A stretch of DNA of 64,000 nt from Athripsodes cinereus (Eukaryota > Arthropoda > Insecta > Trichoptera > Leptoceridae), in contig OX388311.1 of assembly GCA_947579605.1 (NCBI GenBank), forward strand, positions 23,500,951 to 23,564,950. The letters run 5' to 3'. A program made the position numbers and the translations under genes. Each line of letters begins with the position of its first letter. The stretch's first letter is position 1. Below the pieces are notes generated by a model that was not told where the DNA came from, made no database searches, and saw only the letters and a list, made by a program, of their open reading frames with translations. Shown here piece by piece: positions 43,593 to 54,883 of the stretch.

Positions 43593-46330
43593 CATGTGTT
43601 AAGTTTGCATATACAACCTCATACAATGGTTAATTGAAAAAATAACATCGATAAATGATTTTATACATCAAATATTTTGATTGGAGAACTATGTGTGTGC
43701 AATGTAACATCATGCAGAATTTAATAGAAATAGGCGGGATAGACGTCCCAATGAAATTTTTAAACGTTTCTCACTTCTTAAGGCTAGGTTTTGCACAATG
43801 TAACATTGTGTAAACACGGAACTCCAATCCAGATGTCTGATTGGATTTGTCATCTTCGTACAAAAATAAATTGTAAATATTCCAAGCATGATCTTTTAAA
43901 TTTTTATAACAAAATTGTACTGATTTTGTTTCCCACCCAAGAATTCTTTGTTATGAAATTAAAAACAATTAATGTTATTTATACTTTGTTGATTTTTTAT
44001 TGAGAGTCTTTCGTCTTGGACATTGTCAATCCATTGTTACGTGAATGACATAAAATGGTCAAAGTGCATATTTATCAGTTTGTTATTTCAACTTTTTTAA
44101 CTACTATTCAATCGAACTTAATGTCTCAATGCGTTTGTAAACACGAGGTTTGGGAAAGTAATGAGAAATTTAATAAATTTCTCAGTTTTAATTATATGCA
44201 ATCTATTACAAATCAATTAATTAACTAAGAGTTGCTCTTAATATCATTTTCACAATAATAAATTTGGTAAGATTAACGGTTGCAATGTATCGAGTTTAAC
44301 TGAGATTTCAGCGTCACAGTTTCGCTAAAAAGCTTAACACTCGTACATTTTACTATAAATATATTGAACTTCTTAAATTTACATTACTTATAAGTGAAGT
44401 AACGTGATGTTAATCCAATTACCCGCACTAATAAGGTGGCAAGGTCGTTTTAAATTCGACCTGCGTCCGCTTACGAAACTTTACATAATACGCACCAAAT
44501 AAGAATTCGGACTGTAGACACTTGCTTTTTGATAAGACGCCTTTAGTATTTTACAAATATTTTTATCACAAACATAAAACACCTACCTAAATAAATAAAT
44601 CTATTTTTAGGATAGAATTAACACCATTTTACTTTTTTGCTGATATTAAAATTTTTATTTTGAAATAGAGAGACTAATATTTTGCATAGTTAAATTTTTC
44701 ATCCACAAGTTTAAACCAAAATAATAAAGATGTTAACCTGGTAGTATTATCAGGATATATGGAATTCAAATTCATATGCCTCATTTATATAATTTTTTTT
44801 ATAAATTATACTAATTTTCATAAAATGAAATGCTTACTGCACGAGAAAGAAAAAGTGTATCTATATTAATACTCGTATAATTGTAATTTTGACTAATTTA
44901 CTTACTGATCTCTGCATCACGATAGTATAAAATTACAAGTATTTGAATGCAACATTTTGTCAATGATCAATGCTGCCATATAATAAATTCCATTATTACT
45001 GATCTGAGATATCGCTCAATCACGCATCCTATAGTATCTACGTACCTATTGAACTCAGGTAAAACAATTCTATTGTTTTCAGTTCAAGGATATGACACTC
45101 TACAATACTATATAATACCATGTACAGAGTTGTATTTTATTAAACCACCCATTTACTTTTGTAATTATACCTTCATTGTCTCCGTTATTGTACAGTGTGT
45201 CAGTTACATTTGATCCACTGAATCTATAAATAATAATAGTAAAAAACATCGCACGTTTCCAAATGATTTATAGCGGTTTGAACTAAAATGTATGTTGATT
45301 TGCATTTTGTTATTTTGATATTATTTATATTTTTATCACACGAATAAAACAGCGATGAACAATAAGGTTATGGTTTATAGATTAATAAACAAATTAAATT
45401 CCGTCCAATGACTAAAATGAAATATTTTGTATTTCAATTGATGTTTGCAAAATTAAATCAACTTTTATTACTACAGAAACTCAAGACTTTTTTGCATAAA
45501 TTGAACGCGATACAATATTTTATCTCCTTAAAGTATCTGAAAATAATATATCATAGGGGGATTAATATCGTCAAATTAAATTTATAACAATAGGCTGGTT
45601 TTAGCATAGTCTAACTTAGTCATAAATTTAAGTCACAGCCGTTCTTTCAATTGTTTATATTTATGAATAATAATAACGAGTGTAATGACTTGTTAAAGGA
45701 TATGAATAATTGAAAAGACATAAAATTATTAATAATATTTAATATTATTACTAATTAAAACGGAATTAGAGTGGGCTGAATAATAACTAAAATTAGGCCA
45801 CTGTAAAACATACTCTTATATCACAAAGCCTAGCTTGTCCCTGCCAGCTGTTAAATTATCACAATATTATTTTTAATGTATGTAAAACTCGGTCAATAAA
45901 ATCTCAACTGAATAGAACTTAATATTTGTTATTTTGCCTATGATCCATGCATGATTTGATTACACAAAGCTTTAGTATGTATATTTAAATTTAACCAATT
46001 CTCTTCAATACTATTGAATATATTACAATTAATTCATTAAGTAATTATTGATCAATAATCGTGATAAGTTTTACCGTTTACTGAATCTGGCCCCAATTTT
46101 ATTTTCTTTTTCATTATTTGAATCAAAGATGGATGTTGGTTGTCTTCAAGGTTTTTCCAATGTCAGAATTTTACACTACTTATCTCGAATATTTTAATTA
46201 TCATCAAAAATATCATTAGGGATAACACATTAAACACTTGAATAGAATTTACTGAATAATGTCATAAGATGTACGTATGAGGAATTTCTATTAATTATTA
46301 CTATTACTAAGAATTATATTAGAATTACTA
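43593..46330. other. AT-rich intronic DNA
   Basis: Only the MITE fragment at 44002-44030 was recognised. The segment 44390-44530 is somewhat GC-richer and unassigned. Confidence 0.4.
44002..44030. repeat. Fragment of the CACTGTG-ended foldback MITE
   Basis: GAGAGTCTTTCGTCTTGGAC and ATTGTCAAT match the central arm of the 18354 element (GAGAGACGTCTTTCGTCTT...GGACATTG). Confidence 0.5.
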
Positions 46331-46735
46331 AGCTGCTCCCATCGGCGAAAAAGTAAATGAAAACAGATTAAGATTTTGGTTGGTTGGTAGAAATTGCCTA
46401 AAGGCAATAAACCCGCCATTTGTGTTATATTGTTTATTTCACAATAAAGATTATTTTATTTTATTTTATTTTTATTTTATTAAGATGGTACGGCCACATT
46501 TGAAACTACTACAGGATAACATGATATAAAGGACAGTAGACACAGAAGTAGGACCCAGAAGACCAAGCAGGCCAGTGGCCACTTGAATGTCCACAATTGC
46601 CAAGGACCTGAGGGAAGTTGAGCTGCGTAGGGGAACGGAAAATTTGGAAGATGAGGACTTGGAGATGTACGACTAGGAGAGCCGACCCCAAATAAATGGG
46701 ATAAAGGTGAGGGAGAACAAGAAGAAATACGTAAG
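46331..46735 (+). pseudogene. LINE ORF2 C-terminus relic, interrupted by a retroposon
   Basis: ATCGGCGAAAAAGTAAATG, ACAGATTAAGAT, [insertion 46375-46478], GGTACGGCCACATTTG, GAAGTAGGACCCAGAAGACC, CCACAATTGCCAAGG and GAAGATGAGGACTTGGAG are collinear with the copy at 37766. Stops and frameshifts make it non-functional; the frame open on - is antisense. Confidence 0.65.
46375..46478 (+). mobile_element. Nested 3' end of a hairpin-ended LINE, 8-bp target duplication
   Basis: ATTAAGAT at 46367-46374 and 46479-46486 flanks 104 bp: GGTTGGTTGGTAGAAATTGCC, loop TAAA, GGCAATAAACCCGCC, TTATTTCACAATAAAG and an (ATTTT)n tail. Layout is that of the 53526 family but with a different stem (ATTGCC/GGCAAT). 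Confidence 0.85.
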
Positions 46736-46739
46736 AGGA

Positions 46740-48465
46740 ATTACGTGAATAACAAGCATTTAAGTAAAAAAACATATATTACACGGATAATGTTTGCCGT
46801 TTGAATCATTCACTTGCTTCACAGATGAATTACCGTAATAGAAAAAAATCGTATTTTATTTCCAAAATTTCAAGGGGGGTTAGATTATTTAATAGGGTAA
46901 TAAAATATTTCCAAACATGTCCCATAAAATCGCACGATAGTATTTTGATGATATTCTTATGGAAATCATTTGATTACACAAATAAAGTCATGGCCGTAAT
47001 CTTCTCACGACTAACTGCATGATCTTGAAGCGCTCACATAATATAATTTTATTACATTTTCTTATTATAATAATGTAATGTTACCAGTATGTAGTGAAGA
47101 TGAGCTTAATTATTTTCATTAACTGATGGACATAAAGGTTAAAATATTATATTGGATAGTAATCAATCATCAATATATTTACTGGTTAAGCTTACTGTCA
47201 CGTCTACGTTACTCGCTAATAAAATATCTAACTTAGTACTTAAAATTTATTACACAGATTCATTAAATTCCATCTTAATTAAGTTTGTCGTGCGTTTTAT
47301 AAATCTACTGCTTCCATTTATGCAATGATACTCTCCTTGAAATTTGACGTGAGCATTAGTTATCTTAATTTTAACGTAGAAAAACTACTTCTCATTAGGC
47401 TGATAATTTATTACGATAAACCTTGAAGGCGCAGTTTCTTATTTACGCATATATCTATCTACATTTCTTTTTTATATTTATGTATGTAAGAGCAAATAAA
47501 TCATCCTTCCGAAAAATGAAAAACTAAAAACATAATCGATCTTGTATTCTAACTTCGAGCAGTAGTTATTTTCAACTCGATTTGTTTTACAAACAATTAT
47601 ACGTAATTTACAGTTGTTTCTTGCATTTTAGTTGCAATTATCTTGTCGACATTTAAACGATTTTCAAAGCAACGTAAACCAGAGCTACCGGCATGGTAAA
47701 GGTCTCCGTATATAGTAAATATATCTTGTATCAAATAGTAGGAAACTATGGAAGGTGTAATTAATTAGATAATACTGTACAAGCTTTACTATCATGTAAT
47801 AATATATTTACTCGAAATTAGTAATTTTTGTACATTTAACTTAGAGAATTAATGGAAATTTTCTGTTTCAACAAGTCGGCAGGTTTTTATTCTTATATTT
47901 TTTTCATTTTACAAGTTCTGATTCCTCTGTCTCAGGAAAAAATTTATACGGTTACTTTTTAAACATTTCAGTTAAATTATAATCATATTGTTGGTGTAAT
48001 AACATAATATTTTTGCGAATAAACATATCTAAGTTATTTAATTCCATCTTCAAATTTTTGTAACAATAAAATATTCATTTTTAAATTGATTTTATTCAAA
48101 AGACGGAAATTGATTTAATTATATTATATATCGCTCATTATTACGATTGATTTATTTGTGGTTAATGGCGTAACTTATTCGCAATAATTGAAATTGATTC
48201 ATTTTATTGATAGTGATACTTAACCACTAGACCATTTGAATCAATTGGTTGCATTTCATGTATGCAAGTAGGTAGTTAAACGACGGATAATCATGTTTCA
48301 GCCCAACTAAGGGACTTCAAAGGAGATTATAAGACAGATTTCCATTTTGTGAACACCAAAAACTCAGTTTGGAACCCTGCACTTCCAAATCCCATCAAGA
48401 TGAAGCTTTATGAAACAAAAACTATATAACCGTATTATTATTAATAGACCTGATAATCTGTTTCT
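46740..48465. other. AT-rich intronic DNA, no feature recognised
   Basis: No exon or repeat copy noticed. Confidence 0.45.
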
Positions 48466-48600
48466 ATGGCATCGAGATCTCCTGGGACAAAGAGCTCCAA
48501 CTATCTCGCCATCTCTTTGCAGGTCTTCCATGTGTTGGCGAGTTCCCGATTGTACTTTGTTTGCGGCTGCTTGAGGAAGTCTATCAACGCTCATTCATTC
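48466..48600 (-). pseudogene. Probable LINE ORF2 C-terminal scrap
   Basis: On - one frame reads HGRPAKRWRDSWSSLSQEIS; GRP.KRW.D.W is the basic motif near the end of many LINE proteins. The Met-initiated frame (MSVDRLPQAAANK) is a different phase without a domain. Only the one motif supports this. Confidence 0.4.
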
Positions 48601-48637
48601 TACGTCTTCTTTTCTTGCTCCATCTGACAATATAATA

Positions 48638-48657
48638 TAGGAGTCCTTGGACTCCTA
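48638..48657. repeat. Perfect 9-bp hairpin
   Basis: TAGGAGTCC-TT-GGACTCCTA. Followed at 48696-48740 by a short duplication of AATATAACC/CTAAGCC words. Function unknown. Confidence 0.5.
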
Positions 48658-48826
48658 AAATATCCGAGAAATAAAGTTATTTTAACAATCTTGACAATAT
48701 AACCTAAGCCAATAGGCCTAAGCCCTAAGCCAATATAACCATTAAAGCTCATCAAATAATGAACACTACATCGTGATATATTTTGTGCGTATGAAAAATT
48801 ACCAATTTCTATCGGTACATTCTACG

Positions 48827-48951
48827 TTGCGAGAACGTGTCAATTTTCCTAGCTACTTGTGTATTTTAGCTACGAAAATTGATGCGTTCTCGCAATCTCG
48901 TCTTGTTTGAACGAAAACGTAACGCTTAAATGTGTTTTGACTAGGCCCACA
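48827..48951. repeat. MITE-like repeat with GCTACGAAAATTGAT core, copy 2
   Basis: TTGCGAGAACG (48827-48837), TCAATTTTC and TAGCTA pair with TAGCTA, GAAAATTGA and CGTTCTCGCAA (48885-48895), giving a ~30-bp interrupted stem. A downstream ACGCTTAAATGTGTTTTGAC matches the tail of the copy at 24844. Confidence 0.65.
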
Positions 48952-50708
48952 GGTACGTCAAGCGCATAAAATATTAAGATTTTGTCAAAATCGGCAAATC
49001 AATTTTAATTATTCTTACATATTTTAACAGTAAATTCTTTATTTTATTGACGCATAGACAGATTCTACAACATTGCATAAGATGTGTTTTGCATATGATA
49101 TTACATCAAGCTTTATTCAATTTTAATATTTTTCTTTGATATCATCCGATGCCAAATACATATCTAAATATAATAATGTAAGATTTAATAAAATACATAC
49201 ACTACTGATACATTTTATTATGATTCTGTATGTATTAAAATAGAAAAGTTGGTGACCTTCCAACAATTCTTGACAAACTAGCCACTAATTATATGCCAAT
49301 ATTGTTATTACTAACAACGTATCGACTGCAAACTTTATCGAGAACCAATACTATGTATAAATTATTATTAGTAAAGAAAAATACTTAGTAGGTATATTAT
49401 TTGAGAATTTGTTGCTTCTGTTTAGGATAGGCTGTGTTTTTCAACAAATCAATAATTCCAGTATCTAAAGCTATTATATTCCGATAACTAGTCATCGCAA
49501 CCAACTTATGCCATTTTAATGATACATAAGTATTTACAATGAATTATTAGCTACATTTTTGACTGAGTATTGCTTTATTTTATCTAAGCGAGTATATAAT
49601 TCAGTGTATAAAAAAGTAACGAGTTCGTATTTGATATCAAAGTTACACTTTGATCATTAAAATATTTATATCAATCAATTATAGGTATATGTAGTATACT
49701 CATTTTGATCTATTTATTTTTTATTATTTTTATTTTATTTTTGGTAACTTTAATCAATTTGATTGACATGGGAAATTTATACTGTACTTACAATAATATC
49801 ATTACAGGTATCGTTACGCCGCTTTTATTTATTACATTTAAAGATTTTCAAAAAACAAAGCATGTTTGGGTAGGTAAGTATGGAGGCGACTGGTATTCGA
49901 TCCTTTCTGTCTAACTCACAAATAACATAACACGAGAATTGATATAAATTCATTTGATATCCTTCAAACTTTGTGTTGAGAAATTAATTTCAGTTCAGTG
50001 AATCTGCCCGCGTTCCTTAATAATTAACCTTTATCGTTATTATTATTATGCAACTCCTCCATAGTACTATACCTGAGACATAAATTCCTAGGTGCGGAAC
50101 AGACTGGCAGAGCATAGACCGTTTTAATATTATGCAAGTTATTGAAACTAATAATGGGTTGAGTCTGTATATGTGGATAGGTGTGTAGTACGTAAGAGAC
50201 AGCGTCAACCAGGCTTATCCGGTATCACAAGGACAACCAGAATATCCAATATTAATAGTATTAATAATTGAGAGGCAAGCGTATAACAATATGTCTCCAA
50301 TAGGTTACTGGAATCAACCAAAATGTACGTATTCGAAAGACAAGATATTGGCATTGTATAATTACCTATTATTTCTATAGGAATAATTTTCAATTTAATT
50401 TATTGAGGAAAACTTATATGCGAATGAAAAATTTACTTGTTTTCAAAGTTTCTATAAATTTATAATGTTGTTTGACTTTAAAATAATCTTTTTCTCAAAA
50501 TTGTTTATGGCTCGATTACAGTTTAACCTTCCTTCAACAAAAGACAGTGTATATTATTTTCTATGCTATACTATCAAGTAGCGCTTGGTGATTTTTGCCC
50601 ACCCTAAAATAGAAGCGGCGGAATGTATGTATGCAAGTTTTGAAAAATATTATCTACATAATTTCCACGTCAGATCTTTATCTAATGGAGAATCTCAACA
50701 ACTAATAC
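48952..50708. other. AT-rich intronic DNA, no feature recognised
   Basis: No exon or repeat copy noticed. Confidence 0.45.
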
Positions 50709-50841
50709 TATTACTATATCATCACGGCACATCCCACAAGTGGGGTAGCCAGCAGAGCAGCTTCATATAACAAACGTGCAAGCCATCCTCTCATAATAAA
50801 AAAAAACTAACTATCGCCAAACTCATTGCTGAGTCAAAAAC
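50709..50841 (-). repeat. Family A repeat copy, 3' half
   Basis: TATTACTATATCATCACGGC, ACATCCCACAAGTGGGGTAG, CCAGCAGAGCAGCTTCATATAAC, GTGCAAGCCATCCTCTC, ACTCATTGCTGAGTC. Confidence 0.75.
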
Positions 50842-51411
50842 AAATCAGTTTATTTGCTCCAATAATAAATAGCCCAAGAAAAAACTTTTTCACATATCAA
50901 AAAGAAAACAAAAATGAACAAAACCTTAACTTCTTGATGTATCCAATTTACTCCCTTCAAACTTTGATAGATACATTTTCTTATTTCACCATATTAAATC
51001 AATTCTTCCAATTACAAAAATAAAGTATTAATATTTGTAACTGTCTATACATTCACAAATCTGATAAATATCTTTATGTAATACTAAGTACAATAATTAC
51101 TAAACTAATACTATTATTTACATAATATTATCTAATATTGTGATTGTGTACTTGCTTAGTCTCAATAACCATGTAAGTTTAGCATTAGACAGTCAAAATG
51201 TTTCAACATCAAACAATAATACTTTCTGACCTTTCACTTCGTTTAATTTATTTACTGTCAAAACAAAATTATAATCAGATTTGAATGTTAATGTTTAACA
51301 GAGTTGATGGCATCTTGTATACGAAAAAAGTAATTATTATCTACATTTCCTACTACATCGAGAGACTAAATTATTTAATAGGTTAGTATTTTCCATGGAA
51401 CTATTAAATTT

Positions 51412-51642
51412 TGTTGGCATGCAGAGAACAGCTTGCATCTTTATCACATGTACACTGAGTAAATTTACCAACAATTTGTTTGCGAAAAATTAATATTATA
51501 GATTCGTACTAATGAATCTTTCGTCTCTGGTCCTAATCTGATAGTACGTACCAATGATTCTTTGTGAAATTTCGTTAGTATTTTTCTCAGTGAAGCTGAT
51601 CTGCTCGCAACTCCACTTTAGGGATATGCCGTGATGGTACAG
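51412..51642 (+). repeat. Family A repeat copy split by a MITE
   Basis: TGTTGGCATGCAGAGAACAG and GCTTGCATCTTTATCACATG, then the MITE, then AGCTGATCTGCTCGCAACTCC and GGGATATGCCGTGATGGTAC. The family is collinear across the insertion. Confidence 0.8.
51453..51592. mobile_element. TA-flanked MITE, copy 2, internally deleted and nested
   Basis: Left end CACTGAG after TA (51451-51452); it jumps directly to TAAATTTACCAAC, then matches the right half of copy 1 (ATTATAGATTCGTACTAATG, GGTCCTAATCTGATAGTACG, TAGTATTTTTCTCAGTG). The right TA is mutated to AA. 140 bp versus 250 bp in copy 1, having lost most of its left arm. Confidence 0.85.
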
Positions 51643-52949
51643 ATGTAGTTATTACTATGACATTACTGGAACGTCTTTTGGTTATGATTTAAAATAATTG
51701 GATACTGTGGTAAATCTAGAAAAGTTTCCATTAAAAAAAATATTTAGTAGGTACGTACTCTTGAAAATTGTCGAAATTTATGTGCCTCATGAAAATTTAA
51801 CAAAGTTTTTTATTATTTAAAATTACTTATTTATGTATTTTAAAGTTTTTTTTAACTCATTGTATTCTTTTGAAGAGTTTCTATAACAAAAGAAAAACTC
51901 AAGGGATTTTAAAAAATACGTCACTTATTTTAGTTTCTATTTCCTGTGGAATATATGCGTTTAATTCCGTTTAATGTGGACTAGTTTTTCAAACAATACA
52001 TAGACTTTGTATGGCAATAATAAGTAGTAAAGTACTTGAAGTTTTAACTTATTTCATACTTTATTATCTACAACAAATAAGTACAAAACACGTGACAGTC
52101 TGTTGAGGAAGTCATTTTGTCAATAATAATAATAATTGTGGTAAACGACTTCTAAAAGTCGTGACTTGATCAAATTATTTAACAATAAAACCTAAACTGC
52201 TCTATTTTATACACATTCACTCAAGTACATAGTATTACGTTTAAGATACACATAAATACCATTATTATGTACAGGCCGATGCTTTAAGTCATGTATCATT
52301 TCCACAGATTGATGTATTATTGACATATTAAACATGTTTTAACTTACTGATCCATGTTGTTGTTGTCAATGGATTAAATTATTTACAAAATAACATCATG
52401 TTGTTGAAATTTAATAGGTTTTTTGTAGCTGTATCACTAAGCTATTCTACAACTTACTCTGTACAGAATAAAAAAAATCATGCCAAATTTACTGCAGTTT
52501 GAAACTAAGAAATTAAAATTTTTTGCAATACAATTTTTACGATTCTGTTTAGATATTAAACTGTTAATTGTGTTAACTGCATTGTAATAAATTTTAACAC
52601 TTTTTAACTATCGTGTTAAAACTTCTTGTTTTATGTCTTTTTAAGACATCAAACATCTATTAGCAATGTATCGAGGAATCGTTCCAAGTAATGGAGTATA
52701 TATAGTACGTGCCAATAAAATCAAGAAAACAAGCTATTTTTTTTTCTAATTCGTAACCTATTCTGAGGTTCCTATTAAAATTCTGTAATTTTATTTTGAA
52801 AATAAGGTTTTTTCTTTAACCTAAATCGTTTTTTACGATTAGATTAAGCATGGGGATTATTTATTACATAAAATAAGCACACATAATTGCCTCTTAAGGC
52901 CATTGAAAATAAAAATGCTTGATGAGCAGCAAGTATAATAATCAAGCTA
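51643..52949. other. AT-rich intronic DNA, no feature recognised
   Basis: No exon or repeat copy noticed. Confidence 0.45.
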
Positions 52950-52959
52950 AGACAGATTT

Positions 52960-53414
52960 TAAAAATACGGTGGTTCCACAAGGTGTCGAATGCCGAAGTT
53001 CTTAGGAGTGGCAACTGTTGTAGAGCTGGAATATTGGTATCACAAAGTGCCATGTGTTGGTCTGGTGACGTCGTCCGAATGCACAATAACCGACTCCCAA
53101 AAAACATATTATTTGGGGAGCTCGTACATGGGAGAAGAAACCAAGGTGGCCAACGTAAGCGATACAAAGACGTCCTTCATACCATCTTGAAGGACAGCAA
53201 TATCCAGGACACCTGGGAACAGGACGCTACTGATCGCACCAAGTAGAGAAAATTGACATATAACTACAGCCCAAATGAAAGAAGACACCAAGGCCCACCT
53301 GCGGGAGAACATCCATGTCCCAAATGCGACATAGTGTGCTTGTCTCAGATTGGCCTATTTAGTCATCTGAGATGGCACAGCAGAGTGGATGCAGCACAGA
53401 CAGATCCCCCGTGA
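52960..53414 (+). pseudogene. LINE ORF2 C-terminus ending in a C2H2 zinc finger, one in-frame stop
   Basis: One frame runs IRWFHKVSNAEVLRSGNCCR, LVSQSAMCWSGDVVRMHNNR, LPKNILFGELVHGRRNQGGQ, RKRYKDVLHTILKDSN, DATDRTK-stop-RKLTYNYSPNE, HPCPKCDIVCLSQIGLFSH and LRWH to a TGA at 53412-53414. The stop (TAG 53244-53246) sits where the family usually has Trp (DRSKWR-type), consistent with a TGG-to-TAG change. The finger is canonical: C-x2-C-x12-H-x3-H. This tail type is widespread in animal non-LTR elements. Except for that stop the ~150-codon frame is uninterrupted, so the copy is fairly young. No host function is implied. Confidence 0.8.
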
Positions 53415-53525
53415 AACTTAAGCGCTCACAATACTCGATTTGTCTAGTTGTTGGCATATAAAATATAATAATCACAAAATATATGTGAGAAGAAAATCAA
53501 CTAAAAGGAAAAATCAACTAAATTT

Positions 53526-53663
53526 GGGTTAGTTGGAAGAGATCGCGCCTTTGCGATAAACTCGCCCTCTGTATATTGATTGTATTTAATTTGAATCTTT
53601 ACCTTTTATATAATTGTTTTTAATTAATGTACAGTAAAGAATGAATAAATAAATAAATAAAAA
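53526..53663 (+). mobile_element. Hairpin-ended LINE 3' end, reference copy
   Basis: GGGTTAGTTGGAAGAGATCGC, loop GCCTTT, GCGATAAACTCGCCCTC, TATATTGATTGTATTTAA, TTAATGTACAGTAAAG and an AATAAATAAATAAATAA tail. Other copies: 17370, 21213, 38980, 39077, and 60046 (minus); related 46375. Confidence 0.8.
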
Positions 53664-54400
53664 CTATGTTCAAAGAATGTGTCTACACAGTTCCATAGAC
53701 TTATATTTAGTTTGCTAGCTCAAAAAGTTAAATTTTACAAATTTGTATCTCATTGATAATATTATAAAATAAAATACTTTTGTGACGTACTTACACCATA
53801 GTTAATGTGAAAATAGTTTGATTTTGTTTGGTAGGTAGGTACTTAGTAATGGAAAATATGCACATAAAGTAATAAATTGTTATGAATACTAAAAACGCAG
53901 TTAACAAAATACTTAAAGTAGGTTTATATTCATAATACTAGAAACAACAACGGAACATTACCGATGTATCAAAAGTCTGACATTTAATCACAATTCACGA
54001 TTAGAAAGGAAACTCCTTCGTGTAATATACAGAAATGTATAGGAATTATATTGTACTCTTTATTGGTGGTTATGATCCTCAGACAGTTCAAATACCTCGT
54101 AATAAAGGCGTGGAGGATGAAATTCAAATATGACGCAAGAATCCTTGGAGTCGATGTGATTTATAACATGAATAATTGGATCATTTAATATTACATACAT
54201 ATTGAGAATATTTTACAGATTGCTGCGCTAAATATTATAATAGAACGCCATCATTATGTAAATTATCGTATTAATGGACTAGTAATTACAACAAAAAGTA
54301 GTGCCATTGTAAATACTTATAAACTGTTTAGTAAATAAATTATTGCGCATTAGGTATAGGTATACGAGTGTTATGTAAATTATAATTTTTTTATTGTTTT
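53664..54400. other. AT-rich intronic DNA, no feature recognised
   Basis: No exon or repeat copy noticed. Confidence 0.45.
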
Positions 54401-54883
54401 GTGGCGTCCCCGAGAAGGAATAGTTCTCGCAGTCTTTTCAAGTTTCTGAGTGTCACTTAAAAGACGCGTAAAAAACACGTATTAATTTATTTAAGAGTAT
54501 TTTTAAAATATAAAATGTCATAAAATCTATCTAACTGAGCATGAGCCCGTGCTAAGGCAGACTAAATCGGTTTTTAACTTTACTTTGTCTCAGCGCTTTA
54601 GCATTAGGTACGTTAACATTCTTTGCTTAACTTTGGTTTTTTCTCTTATTCTATTGAATTATACAATCACACACACAGTCAACACACATACATCAATACA
54701 CAAACTCACTCACCCACATACACGTAAATACAATATCTTCAGTACATAGCAAAAGTATGCCACCCATCCTGAATGTCACATATTTTTGACCACAGATAGG
54801 ATGACCTGTATATTTATTGCAATCAGTTATTCCGCTGAATGACCCATTTGTGTGAGATGCCGTTTAGATCGTGGTGCAGATAA
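54401..54883 (+). repeat. Family A repeat copy split by ~275 bp of other DNA
   Basis: Left part 54401-54480 (GTGGCGTCCCCGAGAAGG, TTCTGAGTGTCACTTAAAAG); right part 54755-54883 (GTATGCCACCCATCCTGAATG, TTCCGCTGAATGACCC, GAGATGCCGTTTAGATCGTGG). The intervening 54481-54754 contains a CACACACAGTCAACACAC-rich stretch and may be another insertion; no target duplication was found. Confidence 0.6.
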
